The position numbers and the translations under genes are program-made. From assembly GCA_963853835.1 (NCBI GenBank), contig OY970822.1:20865058-20929057 (forward strand): a DNA stretch of 64,000 nucleotides, given 5' to 3'. Below are positions 36,604 through 47,280 of this stretch, piece by piece. Positions within the stretch are counted from its first letter, which is position 1. Each line of letters begins with the position of its first letter. The notes below the pieces were generated by a model. The model ran no database searches and had not been told where the DNA came from. It saw only the letters and a program-made list of their open reading frames with translations. The DNA is from Calendula officinalis. Its lineage: Eukaryota; Streptophyta; Magnoliopsida; Asterales; Asteraceae.

Positions 36604-37926
36604 TTAACTTCCTCTATTCAACATTTCTCTAAATCTTTGAAGTGAATCAATTCTTTGTAATTTCAGTTGTTGCTTAAACCTTTTAATAAAATCATCAGCT
36701 TTTGCATCCACACTTTCATAAGTCCTAGTCGACGCTTTCATCGTGGCTGGCCTCCGTCGATCAACGTCCTCTTCATCATTGTCTGATTCCACCACCCTCT
36801 TCTCGCTACTCGATTTTGTTACGTTGTTTTGTGATTTCTTCGCCGGATTCATGCTAGACTTTTCTGACACTACAATAAGAATATATAAATATTACATGTT
36901 TATTTACTTCACGCTTATAAATTATATAAAGTTGCCACAATAAGGTATTATATTCAACCCTTCATATAAGTTAGTGTTCAAGTTTCATTGTAGCATAACT
37001 TAAAAGTTAGTGTGGACGTTTATATAAAGAAGAGCTAGATAATAAGCTTTTTCACACAAGTTCTGAGCTTATCCTTTTTCTAAAATACAAGTTGTAATTG
37101 GGTAGGATGGTTACAAAATCTTATGCTTTTTTTGTTGTTGTAATTAAGCTCTCTTTTTGCTATTATTTTTTTTATAAAGTCGGTAATTGTAAAAATAAGT
37201 ACGGTTACCCACACACACCCCTTAAGTTTGAGAAAAATATAAAATTATGTAAATTTATTTGTGACACCTGATTTATTTACACGTGTACTCAATTCTATAT
37301 TTTGACGTTTAATTGTGAATATATCAAGAAAAATGCGTACAATTACCTGCAGATTTGTTGTAGTGCGAGTTGACGCTTGTAACTTTATGGTCTTCGATCG
37401 GATCATGACGTGGGTCCACGTCAGAATGTTCAGTTTGGATAGTGTTTGCGTCTCCTGAACGACTGTTGAAAGAGGAGGTAAGCTTGAACGATTTGACTCG
37501 GTCCAAAAACGATGGAGCTCGAGTGAGTTCACTCGTTGAGTTACCGAGTTGTTCTGACTCGGTACTAGATGTGTTGTGGAATGAAGAAAAGGAGAAATCA
37601 ATGGACTTAACTCGTTGCAAAAGAGAAGGCGGACGAGTAAGTTGACTCACTGAGCTGTATTCAGAATCATGGAGTCTATACTCATCCGGGGTACTGGTGT
37701 AAAAAGCTGACATATTCATTGACTTGACTCGCTCCAGCAGGGAAGGTGATCGAGTGAGTTGACTCGGGGAATTATGGTGGTGGTGATTCCGAGACGTGAA
37801 GTTTGAAGCTATGAAGATGGTGCCAATCATGAGATTAAGAACACAAAAAAGAACAGTGGGTGTTGACCAATTACCCATGGAAGTCAATATCGAAGAAATC
37901 ACCATTGACGCACCACCTCCGAGCAT
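36604..37926 (-). CDS. DUF4408/DUF761 protein, A70-like, two exons
   Basis: 281-residue protein. Exon 1 37926-37347, exon 2 36869-36604, joined in phase 1 across GTAATT...TTGTAG. The N-terminus has the DUF4408-type membrane segment (WSTPTVLFCVLNLMIGTIFI). Then come three repeats of a short module, each of the form LTR-PSLLERVKS (QLTRSPSLLERVKS, QLTRPPSLLQRVKS, ELTRAPSFLDRVKS). The C-terminus is the DUF761 motif, VDAKADDFIKRFKQQLKLQR. This is the architecture of the Arabidopsis PAMP-induced protein A70; the biochemical role is unknown, and membrane anchoring is inferred. Start MLGGGAS is chosen because it directly precedes the conserved membrane segment. The 39 upstream open codons fall between a TATA box and this start and are most likely leader. 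Confidence 0.88.
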
Positions 37927-38020
37927 AATCTTTTCTTGTTCTAATTTGATCACTATTGCGTGTATGTGGATAAAGAAGATGAAAATGATGATTTTGGACT
38001 TGTTGGTGAGTGTATGTGTG

Positions 38021-38028
38021 TTTATATA
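38021..38028 (-). promoter_or_regulatory. TATA box of the A70-like gene, touching a Stowaway end
   Basis: TATATAAA on the minus strand, 95 bp upstream of the chosen ATG. Its first TA is the target duplication of the Stowaway element that starts at 38029. Confidence 0.6.
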
Positions 38029-38341
38029 CTTCCTCCGATTCAAAATAAGTGATACACTTGAGGTTTCACGGTTTTTGAGGCAAAAGATTATAATGATGGT
38101 TAAATTAGATTAATTGGATGGTTAGTGGAGAATGGGTCCCATACCTTTTGAATAAAGTAAGGTTAATGATGTTTGAAAGTAAAAAGTAAGGGTAAAGGGG
38201 TAATTTCACTTTGTTAAAGTAGATAGTTAGTGGGTGTGGGTCCCATTTTTTATGCCAAATAAGGAAACTTTTCAAAGTGTATCACTTATTTTGAATCATC
38301 CCAAAAAGGAAAGTGTATCACTTATTTTGAATCGGAGGAAG
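38029..38341. mobile_element. Stowaway MITE, 313 bp, in the A70-like promoter
   Basis: Ends CTTCCTCCGATTCAAAATAAG, TA on both sides, same family and length as 3485-3797. Confidence 0.9.
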
Positions 38342-40620
38342 TATAAGTTTTTTTGTGGAGGAGGTGATAATTAAATTACTAAAAGACGTGGCATATGGAC
38401 AATTTAAAAGTCATGGTAGGTTAATAAATTACAAAAATGTGTTTACACTAATAACGACAAAATTGGATCATATTTCTCTGTAGTCGTTAAATTTGTAGGT
38501 AGGTCTCTACAGAAAATTTTGAGTGACAAAACTCGTGAATTGGATGGATGATTAGTTGATCAATCGGGCCACCTCGGAAGTTGATCGGAATACACGATAT
38601 TTGAAAATATTTAATAAACTAAAAATAGTTATGAAATAGGAGTGTTAAGAAATTTTAGTGTAGTGTGTTTTCATCAAGTTTCGATAGTAAGAGTTGTATA
38701 TAGACATGTGTCTTCTATGTAAGATAAATTTTGATGAAGGTTTAGATAGAAAAACATGCTTATAATTAATTAATCAATATATGCTAATTATACGATCTGT
38801 TAGCACGAATAAACTTTAAATATCCAGGCTCACAGCCTCACATGTCTTCATTTTATGCCATATTTAAAAAATAAATTACTTAACATTCGATTTGCTAAGG
38901 AAAGATACTTACACAGCAATTTTAAGCCATATATAATAGTTACACACACTGAACTACATAATATACATGTTCACGATGCATAAGATTGTTTTGTATGACT
39001 AAAATTGTGAAGTGCAAACCATATCTCCGTTTGACTTATGTACACTACTTGACTTTCAGCGTAAGGGACTGTTTTTATCACCTAGTTTCTGACATGACAA
39101 GCTGATAGTATAATAAAATTTTAGACCGCTTATTTGGGAAAGTTGGTATGCTGAAAATTAAGACTTCCTATTTGATAATGTGTCATGTGCATTATATATA
39201 TTAAAGACAAAGATGTTGAACTAATTTTTGCCACCTGGTTCCTAACCAGCTGATGAGTATGCTGAAAATTCAGACTGTTTATTTGGAAATTTCGATGTGC
39301 TGAAATTAAGAATTTCTATTTGGTAAAGTTCCAAATGTATTATATATATATATATATAGTAAAGATTAATATTATGCTATTATTTATTGTATTCTTCTTT
39401 GTATCTTATATATTTTAATTCAATAATTAAGTAAAGGTTAAACAGTTGAGGGTAATTTCATATGTATTACTTGTGCCTAGATTTTCTTTATTTGTTAGAA
39501 GTTTTTCAACAAAATCGAACTACATAAACTGGTTTTTTCAAATACTACATACCGAAGCAGTAACATAAACAATAATAATGAGGTTCCAATCCAAGACTCT
39601 TTTGACAACTTCGTGAAATGACATTGTTTGTATCGCTTAAGCAATGCTTTCTAATTTTGATAATGACATACTAAACTTCCTTTCTTATTATCATTGTCCA
39701 TTTCTAAAAAAATTAATACTTTTTATATTTATATATTATTAATCCATGAGTACAATGTTTATAACTGACACGTTGGAGTTTTCTTCTTGCATATATTCAG
39801 AGGAATAAAAAGAGGTCAAATTGAAATCAATTACACTCGATTGTGGCTTTTTAATATAAGTTTTCAAAATATTAATGTATAATTTTTGCCATTTTTAAAC
39901 ATATAAAGAGTGATCTAGATAGAAAGAGAACAACCAAAAGAAGAAATGAAAAAGAACTTATTTATATATATACTTGAATTGTAAGTTATTTTTGTATTAA
40001 AATATTTACAACTTATAAGATTTGCTATCTTGTCAACACAAATTCAAATTACACCTTAATTAAACATCTACATGTAAAGCCGTCATATGGTTATATTTTA
40101 ACGAGAAATGATTTGTTCAAGGCAGCTTATAATTCATATAAGTCAAATTAGATTTTTTAAGACAGATAAAGTTATTTAATTACCTTAAATAACTTTATTT
40201 GTCTTAAATAAGTAAATTATGCTTTGAACAAATCAATTCCCTATTTTAATCCATTATTCTATTTTTATGTTATTTACGTGTGACGTATATTTTTTTATTA
40301 GTATATAAGGGACTTCCATTACGTCATGTGACTACTAATGTAGTCAAAAGGACAAAATAATATAAATAAATAATAAAATTAAGAACAATATATAATTATG
40401 TTATTTCGTAACCATGACGTCTTACTCTTTTATGCTCAAACCTCACATGAAAACAAATTTAGATAACACTTAAAACCATAATATATTTGACTTAAATTGA
40501 CCTCCAAAGGTGTATGTAAGAGCATCTCGAAGTTTTTTACAAAGTTTTTATGTAAGTCATTTAAAAAATGTGAACTTTAACAAAAGAAATTTATTTCAAT
40601 TTTTTTTATATTTTATACTA
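38342..40620. other. Intergenic; diverged tandem units near 39060-39360
   Basis: Two to three units containing GCTGAAAATTAAGACTTCCTATTTGG at about 39091-39360, MITE-like but without clean ends. Otherwise AT-rich, no gene seen. Confidence 0.5.
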
Positions 40621-40933
40621 CTTCTGTATCAAAATAAGTGATACACTTTTTATTTAAAAGTGTAACAAAATAAGTAAATTTATCCATTTATCCTTACTAT
40701 CCATTTTATAAAATGGGACCATCTTTTATCCACTAACTATCTACTTTAATAAAATAAAATTATCTTTTTATCTTTATTTCTACTTGTAAACATCATTAAT
40801 ATTACTTTATTCAAAATAAGTGGCACATGTTCTCTACTAACTATCCACTTTAATCTATTTTAAACTATCTTTTAATATTTTTCCTCAAAAATCGTGTTTT
40901 TTCCAAATGTATCACTTATTTTGATATGGAGAT
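40621..40933. mobile_element. Diverged Stowaway copy of the 313-bp family
   Basis: Starts CTTCTGTATCAAAATAAGTG and ends CACTTATTTTGATATGGAG; the interior follows the other two copies but with many changes. Right edge approximate. Confidence 0.7.
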
Positions 40934-41117
40934 ATTAAATCTTTTCCAAGACACGAAAAAACTTTATCTAAATTTATATATATTAAAGCAAAAGCATTTT
41001 TAAAAAGTTTATTTATCAATATCTTCACTTTATTATAAAAGGTTAAAAAAATATCTTGGCCATCTAGAAAAGGTAAGGGCAGTAGGAACTAGGAACCATA
41101 GGTGTAATAAAGTTTAA

Positions 41118-42286
41118 GGTAAATTACAATTTTTGTCCCTGACTTATGGCTGATCGGGGTTTTTATCTTTGATCTTTTTTCTTCCGTTTTTTTGTCCCTT
41201 AAGTTTTTCAAATTCTGGAAATTTGTCCTTCCGTCCAAAATCTTCCGTTAAGTGACTAAAAATGCAAAAAAATTAAGGGTATTTTCGTCTTTTTTCCTCA
41301 TTCTTCATGTTCTTCATTTTCTTCCCCAACACCCACAAACCCTAAACCCCCAACAAGGATACCAAGAACAGATTGCCTCAATCATGTCGTTTGATAGATC
41401 CATTGATTTTATGCTTCTCTCCGGTGAATATGTTGTTTGATAGATCCATTGATTTTAAGCTTTTCAGAGTTCCGAGCTCTTCTTCAAAATTTCTCCCGAG
41501 AAGAACTCAATCGAAAACAACCACTGATTCTTCTTCAAAATTAGGGCTTTTTGAAAAGAAAAAAAAAACCCTGATCATAAACAGAGCACCACCACGCCAG
41601 TAAAAAACCTTATAGCAGAGTAACACAATCCTAATTCTGATGCTAACCCTAACAAGGTATGGAAAGATCGCCGAGAGTCCGAACAGCTACGACATGCTTA
41701 CAGCCATAAAGTGGCCGGACCACCGGCGGCAGCGGCGCGGTGGTAGTGACGAGGGGGCGATTTGCAGGTGGTGAAGAGTCTTAGAAATATGCAGAGATGA
41801 AGAATCTTAGAAATTTTAGGACGATTTGCAAGGATGAAGAATCTTATAAATTTTGCTTTAGTTTTGTTAAATATGAGCAGCGATGAAGAATCTTAGAATT
41901 TTTAGGACGAATTGCAAGATGAAGAATCTTATAGATTTTGTTACAGAAAGTAATTTATGTTCAAATTTTGTTAGTATTACACTTTTGATTTGATTTTGTG
42001 TTTAAGGATGAAGAATCTTGAAAGAAGAGAGACGGGATGAAAGTTATGGTTAGAGAAAAACATGAAGAACACATTTGGGTTGAAAGAGTTTTTTGATGAT
42101 GATGATAGGGGTAATTTGGGGAAATTGACAAAATTTTCGTTACTTAACGGAAGATTTTGGACGGAAGGACAAATTTCCAGAATTTGAAAAACGTAAGGGA
42201 CAAAAAAACAGAAGAAAAAAGATTAGGGACAAAAACCCCGAATCGGCCATAGGTCAGACTTCAGAGATAAAAATTGTAATTTACCC
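41118..42286. mobile_element. MULE-like foldback, 1169 bp
   Basis: Ends GGTAAATTACAATTTTTGTCC and its complement; arms carry TTTGTCCTTCCGTCCAAAAT, about 130 bp each. Flanks AAAGTTTAA and AAAGGTTAT resemble a diverged 9-bp duplication. The interior has a repeated GTTTGATAGATCCATTGATTTTA pair and three or four units of GATGAAGAATCTTA(G)AA. Same superfamily as 47281-48564. Confidence 0.75.
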
Positions 42287-42569
42287 TAAAGGTTATATAT
42301 CTGTGTAATAAACGAAATAACCCTAAGTGTAATTTACTCTTTACTCTTCCATATAAATTAATGTGTTAAGTAATCTCACATGCTTAACATGTGAAAGTAT
42401 TTTGGCTATTTTATATTTTCCTTTTTATTTCCATATTCTTTAGAATTCTTTTTAATTAATTTCTTATTTCCTTTTTTTATATTTTTCCTTTCTTTTTAAA
42501 AATCTGCAATCTTTATCATCATCTCCACGCCAGCATTAGCATTTTCACAACCTAAATAAGGCTTAACGG

Positions 42570-43116
42570 GTGGAGGATTCGAATAATCATGTCAACGTGC
42601 TTGATCAACCACTAATATATAACATCTTATCAGGAAATGCACTAGATGTTTATTTCGTTGTGAATGAGCATCACCATAGATTCGGTTATTACCTTACCGA
42701 TGGAATATATCATCGTCATGCTACATTTGTGAAGGCTTACCGGCATCCATCAAACCCAAAAAAACCTTTGTTACCCAAAAACAAGAATTAGCACGTAAGG
42801 ACGTAGAACGTGCTTTTGGAGTTTTAAAGACAAAGTGTCACGTTGTTAAAATGCGGCGCGTACCTATTAACTACATAACTTAAGATCCATTATGTATCCT
42901 TGTGTCATAATGCATAATATGATTGTCGAAGACAAAGGTCGTAACATTTCACATTATGTGTTGGACGGTCCCCGACATGCGTTGTATATACCCGGAAGTG
43001 CTGAATATTTGCATAGGTTTGTTGACATTCGAGACAATGCAATACACGATAGACTTCAAGAAGACTTGACGGGACAATTCTACAGTAACGCAAATCACAA
43101 CGCAAATGAAGAATAA
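42570..43116 (+). pseudogene. PIF/Harbinger transposase (DDE domain), C-terminal part, broken
   Basis: Three frames in series. 42570-42791 holds VEDSNNHVNVLDQPLIYN and FGYYLTDGIYHRHATFVKAY (second catalytic Asp region). From about 42775 another frame holds ARKDVERAFGVLK (catalytic Glu region) and stops near 42884. 42892-43116 holds MYPCVIMHNMIVEDKG. Two frame breaks make it non-functional, and the N-terminal half is missing. Plausible former source of enzyme for the Tourist-like MITEs nearby. Confidence 0.88.
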
Positions 43117-43807
43117 TGAAGACGAAGATTAAAATAAATGTTATTTTTATTATTTTTATTAAATTGTTATTTGTATTCTTTATTAAAATGTAATTTGAGT
43201 TTTATTAAAATAAATGGAAAAAAATAATGAGATGGAAAAAAAATGATATGATATTTTGTGGTGGATATTTTCTTGATAAAATGGTGTAGTGTGATTGCTG
43301 ATGTGGCTCTTGCGGGTAATATGATAGAAATTTTGGTCCCATCGTCTAAATCACAACCGATAAGAAAACTCAAATCACAGCTACCGCCTCCACAGTGCAC
43401 CATCACCACTGGTACTCCACCACTCCCCTTTCCCTTCTTACCTCCGACTTTTCCCACGAGTTGCAGGGCTTCAAGACCGGAGTTGCAGGTATTCGCCAAC
43501 ACTTCCCTTTATGCAAACACAACCCCTAATTCGTTAATCCCGCAAACACAAATCCTGGTTCACCTGACAAGTTAATGTAATCTGAACACCCATCATCTGT
43601 AATTTACCTGCTATCAACATTGTCAGCTGGGAAAAAACCAAACTATTTGTATTAGATGTAAATTGCCATAAACTTCAGGGGCTAAGTTTATAAAAAAAAT
43701 CAGTTTCACTATACTTTTTGGGTCTTCTTGTGTGTAGCTACTTCAGCAGAATCGTTATATTCGGACGAAGGTGGATCAAAGATCTAGCATCCTCAAAGCC
43801 CCAAAAG
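43117..43807. other. Region between the Harbinger remnant and the TMEM258-like gene
   Basis: The open frame at 43258-43575 is compositional (CT-rich) and I cannot support it as a gene. The last 100 bp are probably promoter and leader of the next gene. Confidence 0.4.
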
Positions 43808-45763
43808 ATGGTTTGCAATTTCTAGGGTTTCTATTTTTCTATCATTTCTTCGATTTGCCTTCTCTTGTTTGCTTAAGTAAAGTGATATACTGATATGTGA
43901 TTGATTTTGGTTTCTGATTTCAATTTCAATTTGAAAGGCTCAATCAGCAAAACCGATTTCCAGCCCCGTGCCAGACGTTTGGTATCCGTCGTTATCTGTG
44001 CTCATGCTCGCAGTAGGTCTTATCATCACTGCTTCGTTCTTTATGTAAGTGGATCGAACTGTCATTTCAGTTTGTGTTAATTTGCGAAACATTAGGGGAA
44101 AATGTAGGCGATCTGCCCTAATTTAATGAAGATGAATGATCTGGTCGCAGTTTTTAAATTTCTATTGCATTTTGCTTGATTGACTATTGGTTCTATATAT
44201 TGGATTTCCCAATTTGTGATACTGTTTATCAATTCAATATCTTGAAAATTTGTATGGTGGTTAAGGGAAATAGAATATTGGTGAATGCTTATTGAACTTT
44301 TGCTCAGGGAAATAAATACATTATATTGAGAGCCTAAAACTGATATGGTCAAGCCTGATAGTTTTAAAACAACAAGCCCCCCCTAGACCGGTGCCAACGG
44401 TCCGCCGGTTGGCCGCTGGTACCGGCACCGTTGGCACGGGCCGTCGGTAGTGGCGCCGGTTGAGGTGCAGTGGGTTTGGCGACGAGCGGAGGGGCGAGCG
44501 GCGGTTGAAATGGTGATTAAAAAATTAATTTTTTTTTTCTTTTTTTTTCCAGACCTTTTTTTTTTACTTTTATTGTACTTTTATTTTTTTTTTCTTTTTT
44601 TTTTTTCCGGACATTATTTTTACTTTTATTTTAATTTTTTTTAACTCCTTTTAATAATTAGAAAAAAAAAAAAGCGTAATATTTATAAGAAAATCTAAAA
44701 AATACAAAAAAGATAAACTTTTTATGTAATGTTTTTTTATAATTAATGTAATTTATTTTTATTAGTTATATGTTTTAATTAGTTGTATATATTAATTAGA
44801 AAAAGAAAAGTAAATGGTGGGGCCCAAATTTGGTGAAATGAGGGAGTGCTGTTGGCATGACTACGTCAGTTTAGTGTTAGTTAGTTTGTCTGCTGACGTG
44901 GCGCTGAGTTGGCAGCAACTGACGGCGTCAGTTGCCGCCACCATTGGCACCGGTCTTAAAAATAAAGTAAAATAAAATCACTATCTCTAAGTAGTACAAA
45001 GTGATCACTTGTAAATTGTTATTTAATCAATATTTTTATTCGATTTTGAGTTCATTTAGAGTTATTAGATGCTCTGCGTTGGTTGTTGCTATTTGAGTAG
45101 GCTCATTTTGCCATTGAGACCAAAATATATGACCATTTTTTTTTTTTTTTTGTATATGTGTTTATATTCATTTTTGTTTGAATGACCGATATCAAAAATT
45201 AACTTGAATCACTTATGCTGAATGTGACAAGCAAAAATATCAATATAGTATAAAAAATCAATATTAGCCCTTAGTGTCGAGTAAATAATTAGGATATGAA
45301 TGGTTAACATCTCAATCGTGTGCCATGGATGTCAAATAACCACATTTGTAGCATCTACTTAAACATGGGAATGATTTTTTTCCTTGACACTTCCTACATT
45401 TAAAATTGTTGTTATTTATAGTATGTTATAGCACCTGATAAAATTTATTTGTGCAGCTATGAAGCAACCTCTTCTAGGAAAAGCCGTAGTCTTGCTAAAG
45501 AACTTGTAACAGGAGCAGTGGCATCTATCTTTTTGGTACGTCACTTGATTGTCACTCAAATCATCTTTTCATTTTTTTTGTGCGATTTGAATTTGAGATC
45601 CTTATCTTTCTTGGCTATATTCCATTTTTAAATAAACTGATTAATGTGTTTAATAAGTTACTTTTGGCCTGTTAAACCCGTTTACTTTTAAGCTAAACTG
45701 GGATGTGTGGCGCGGGGCTTTGGAACGTTGTTCTTGCTCCTTGCTTTGGGTGTTTATGTTTGA
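43808..45763 (+). CDS. TMEM258/OST5-like subunit of oligosaccharyltransferase, four exons
   Basis: Small two-span ER membrane protein of 78 residues, a subunit of the N-glycosylation oligosaccharyltransferase. Exon 1 (43808-43810) is only the ATG, before GTTTGC. Exon 2 is 43938-44044 (AQSAKPISSPVPDVWYPSLS, first membrane span). Exon 3 is 45457-45535 (YEATSSRKSRSLAKELVTGA then VASIFL). Exon 4 is 45716-45763 (GFGTLFLLLALGVYV). Length and sequence match the family (79 residues). Exons 1-3 have good sites and phases. Exon 4 keeps the conserved frame, but the bases before it are GTGGCGCGG and there is no AG at the required position; the nearest upstream AG (45690-45691) would put it out of frame. 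Intron 2 carries a 570-bp Tourist-like element. Confidence 0.85.
44386..44955. mobile_element. Tourist-like element, 570 bp, GACCGGTGCCAACGG family, in TMEM258 intron 2
   Basis: Ends GACCGGTGCCAACGG and GACCGGTGCCAATGG (opposite strands); flanks CTA and TTA. GC-rich ends, AT-rich centre, no ORF. Confidence 0.75.
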
Positions 45764-46436
45764 GTAACCGCGGGCTTGATTTTATGATGGATTTTTGTGA
45801 GAGAGAGTTATATTTTAACTTTAATGGTTTCTTCCAAGATACATCTTTTAGAACTACATTATATGTTTTCTATCAACTTGTTTGACACCTTTACGGCGAG
45901 GGGGTGTTTGGAAATGGCCACGGCAAATGTTAGATTGCATACATCACGAGCAAAGCCTGGGAGAGTGAGTTATAAGTGTTAAGTAAGTATCTAAGCTAAT
46001 ACTTAATTGGATGTCAAGTGTCTTCACTTCACAAAAGCAGCAAGCAAGTATCATTGAGTAAGTTCCAAGGTGTTCGATACTTTCTTTGAGAGTTAAATGC
46101 TTGAGCGTTTGTAAAATCCACATTTACTTTGGTGTGATAAAGAGGGTATTTATACTTGAAGATGGACGTGATGATTCCTCGGATTTGGGCAAAGTGTCAC
46201 TTCTCGTTCATCACCCACTAAAGCATTGTTCACATGTCAGACGACATGTTTCCATTTCTTTGCACCTTTTTAGAGAAGGTACACCAAGTTTGTACTAGTA
46301 GTGTGCAAAGTTGGTCAACGTCCCATGCCGACATTTAATGTCATTTAAGACTCACAATCATAAAATATGTTATCTTTTATTTGTAAAGTTAAATGGTATA
46401 TTTGCTGGAGGATACTACCCAGACAGTAAGTGTGAG
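45764..46436. other. Intergenic after TMEM258-like gene
   Basis: No gene recognised. Confidence 0.5.
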
Positions 46437-46735
46437 CATTTGGACCGAAAAAACCGAACCGAACCGAAAACCGACCGAAACCGAACCGAACCAAAACCGA
46501 TAACAAGTTATCGGTTTGGTTTCGGTTTGGAAAATTCATCGTTATCGGTTATCGGTTCTATCGGTTCGGTTCGGTTTTCGGAAAATGATGAACATTTGGC
46601 CTAAAATAACCGAACCGAAAACCGACCGAAACCGAACCGAACCAAAACCAACAACATGTTATCGGTTCGGTTTTGGTTTTGAAAATTCATCGTTATCGGT
46701 TATCGGTTCTATCGGTTCGGTTCGGTTTTGACCCG
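46437..46735. repeat. Duplicated CCGAACCGAA / TTCGGTTCGG foldback
   Basis: Two copies (about 46444-46586 and 46609-46735) of a hairpin whose arms are CCGAACCGAA repeats and whose centre reads AGTTATCGGTT...GTTATCGGTTATCGG. A spacer AAAATGATGAACATTTGGCC lies between them. Confidence 0.8.
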
Positions 46736-47280
46736 ATAATCACCCCTACCAGACAGTAACAAGACAGTAACAAGTTATGCCATTGTAGAACACTTGACAA
46801 TTCCACTAAACGCATAAGTATCCTGCTCGTTGATGTGTTCTTTCTTTAGCTTCATCTTCGATTATGTCGGATGTTTCTTCTATTTACTGGTCAACGATAA
46901 CACACTTAGTGTATGAACACAATCATACAAATGTCACACAACCTATACTTAGTGAAGTAAAATCTTTTGTACATCGAGCGACTTAAACTTCAATATTATA
47001 CAAATTCATGATTTAAAACCCTTAACCCTTGCTACAAATTCATGATTCAAAATCAGAGAGCCTATAAAAATTTCACAGATTTTTCTTCTTTGATCAAAAC
47101 ACGTAATTTCAAGTATAAGTTCATACTGTTTTGAATTTGTCGATGAACAAGTGCTAGATTGCTAGAAACTCAACATACGAGTGACCACCATTCGGAGACT
47201 TGTCTTCCACCACATACGAGAAAAAATAACATTCCCAAAAAGTCAAAACTCACATGAGAAACATTTATTATTAAAAATAG
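46736..47280. other. Intergenic
   Basis: Nothing recognised. Confidence 0.5.

Noticed and set aside
37927..38043. 39-residue N-terminal extension of the A70-like protein
   Set aside because: It begins beside the TATA box and has no family similarity; the conserved region starts at MLGGGAS.
43167..43575. Overlapping open frames on both strands ahead of the TMEM258-like gene
   Set aside because: CT-rich composition, no recognisable domain, no splice context; most likely promoter DNA.
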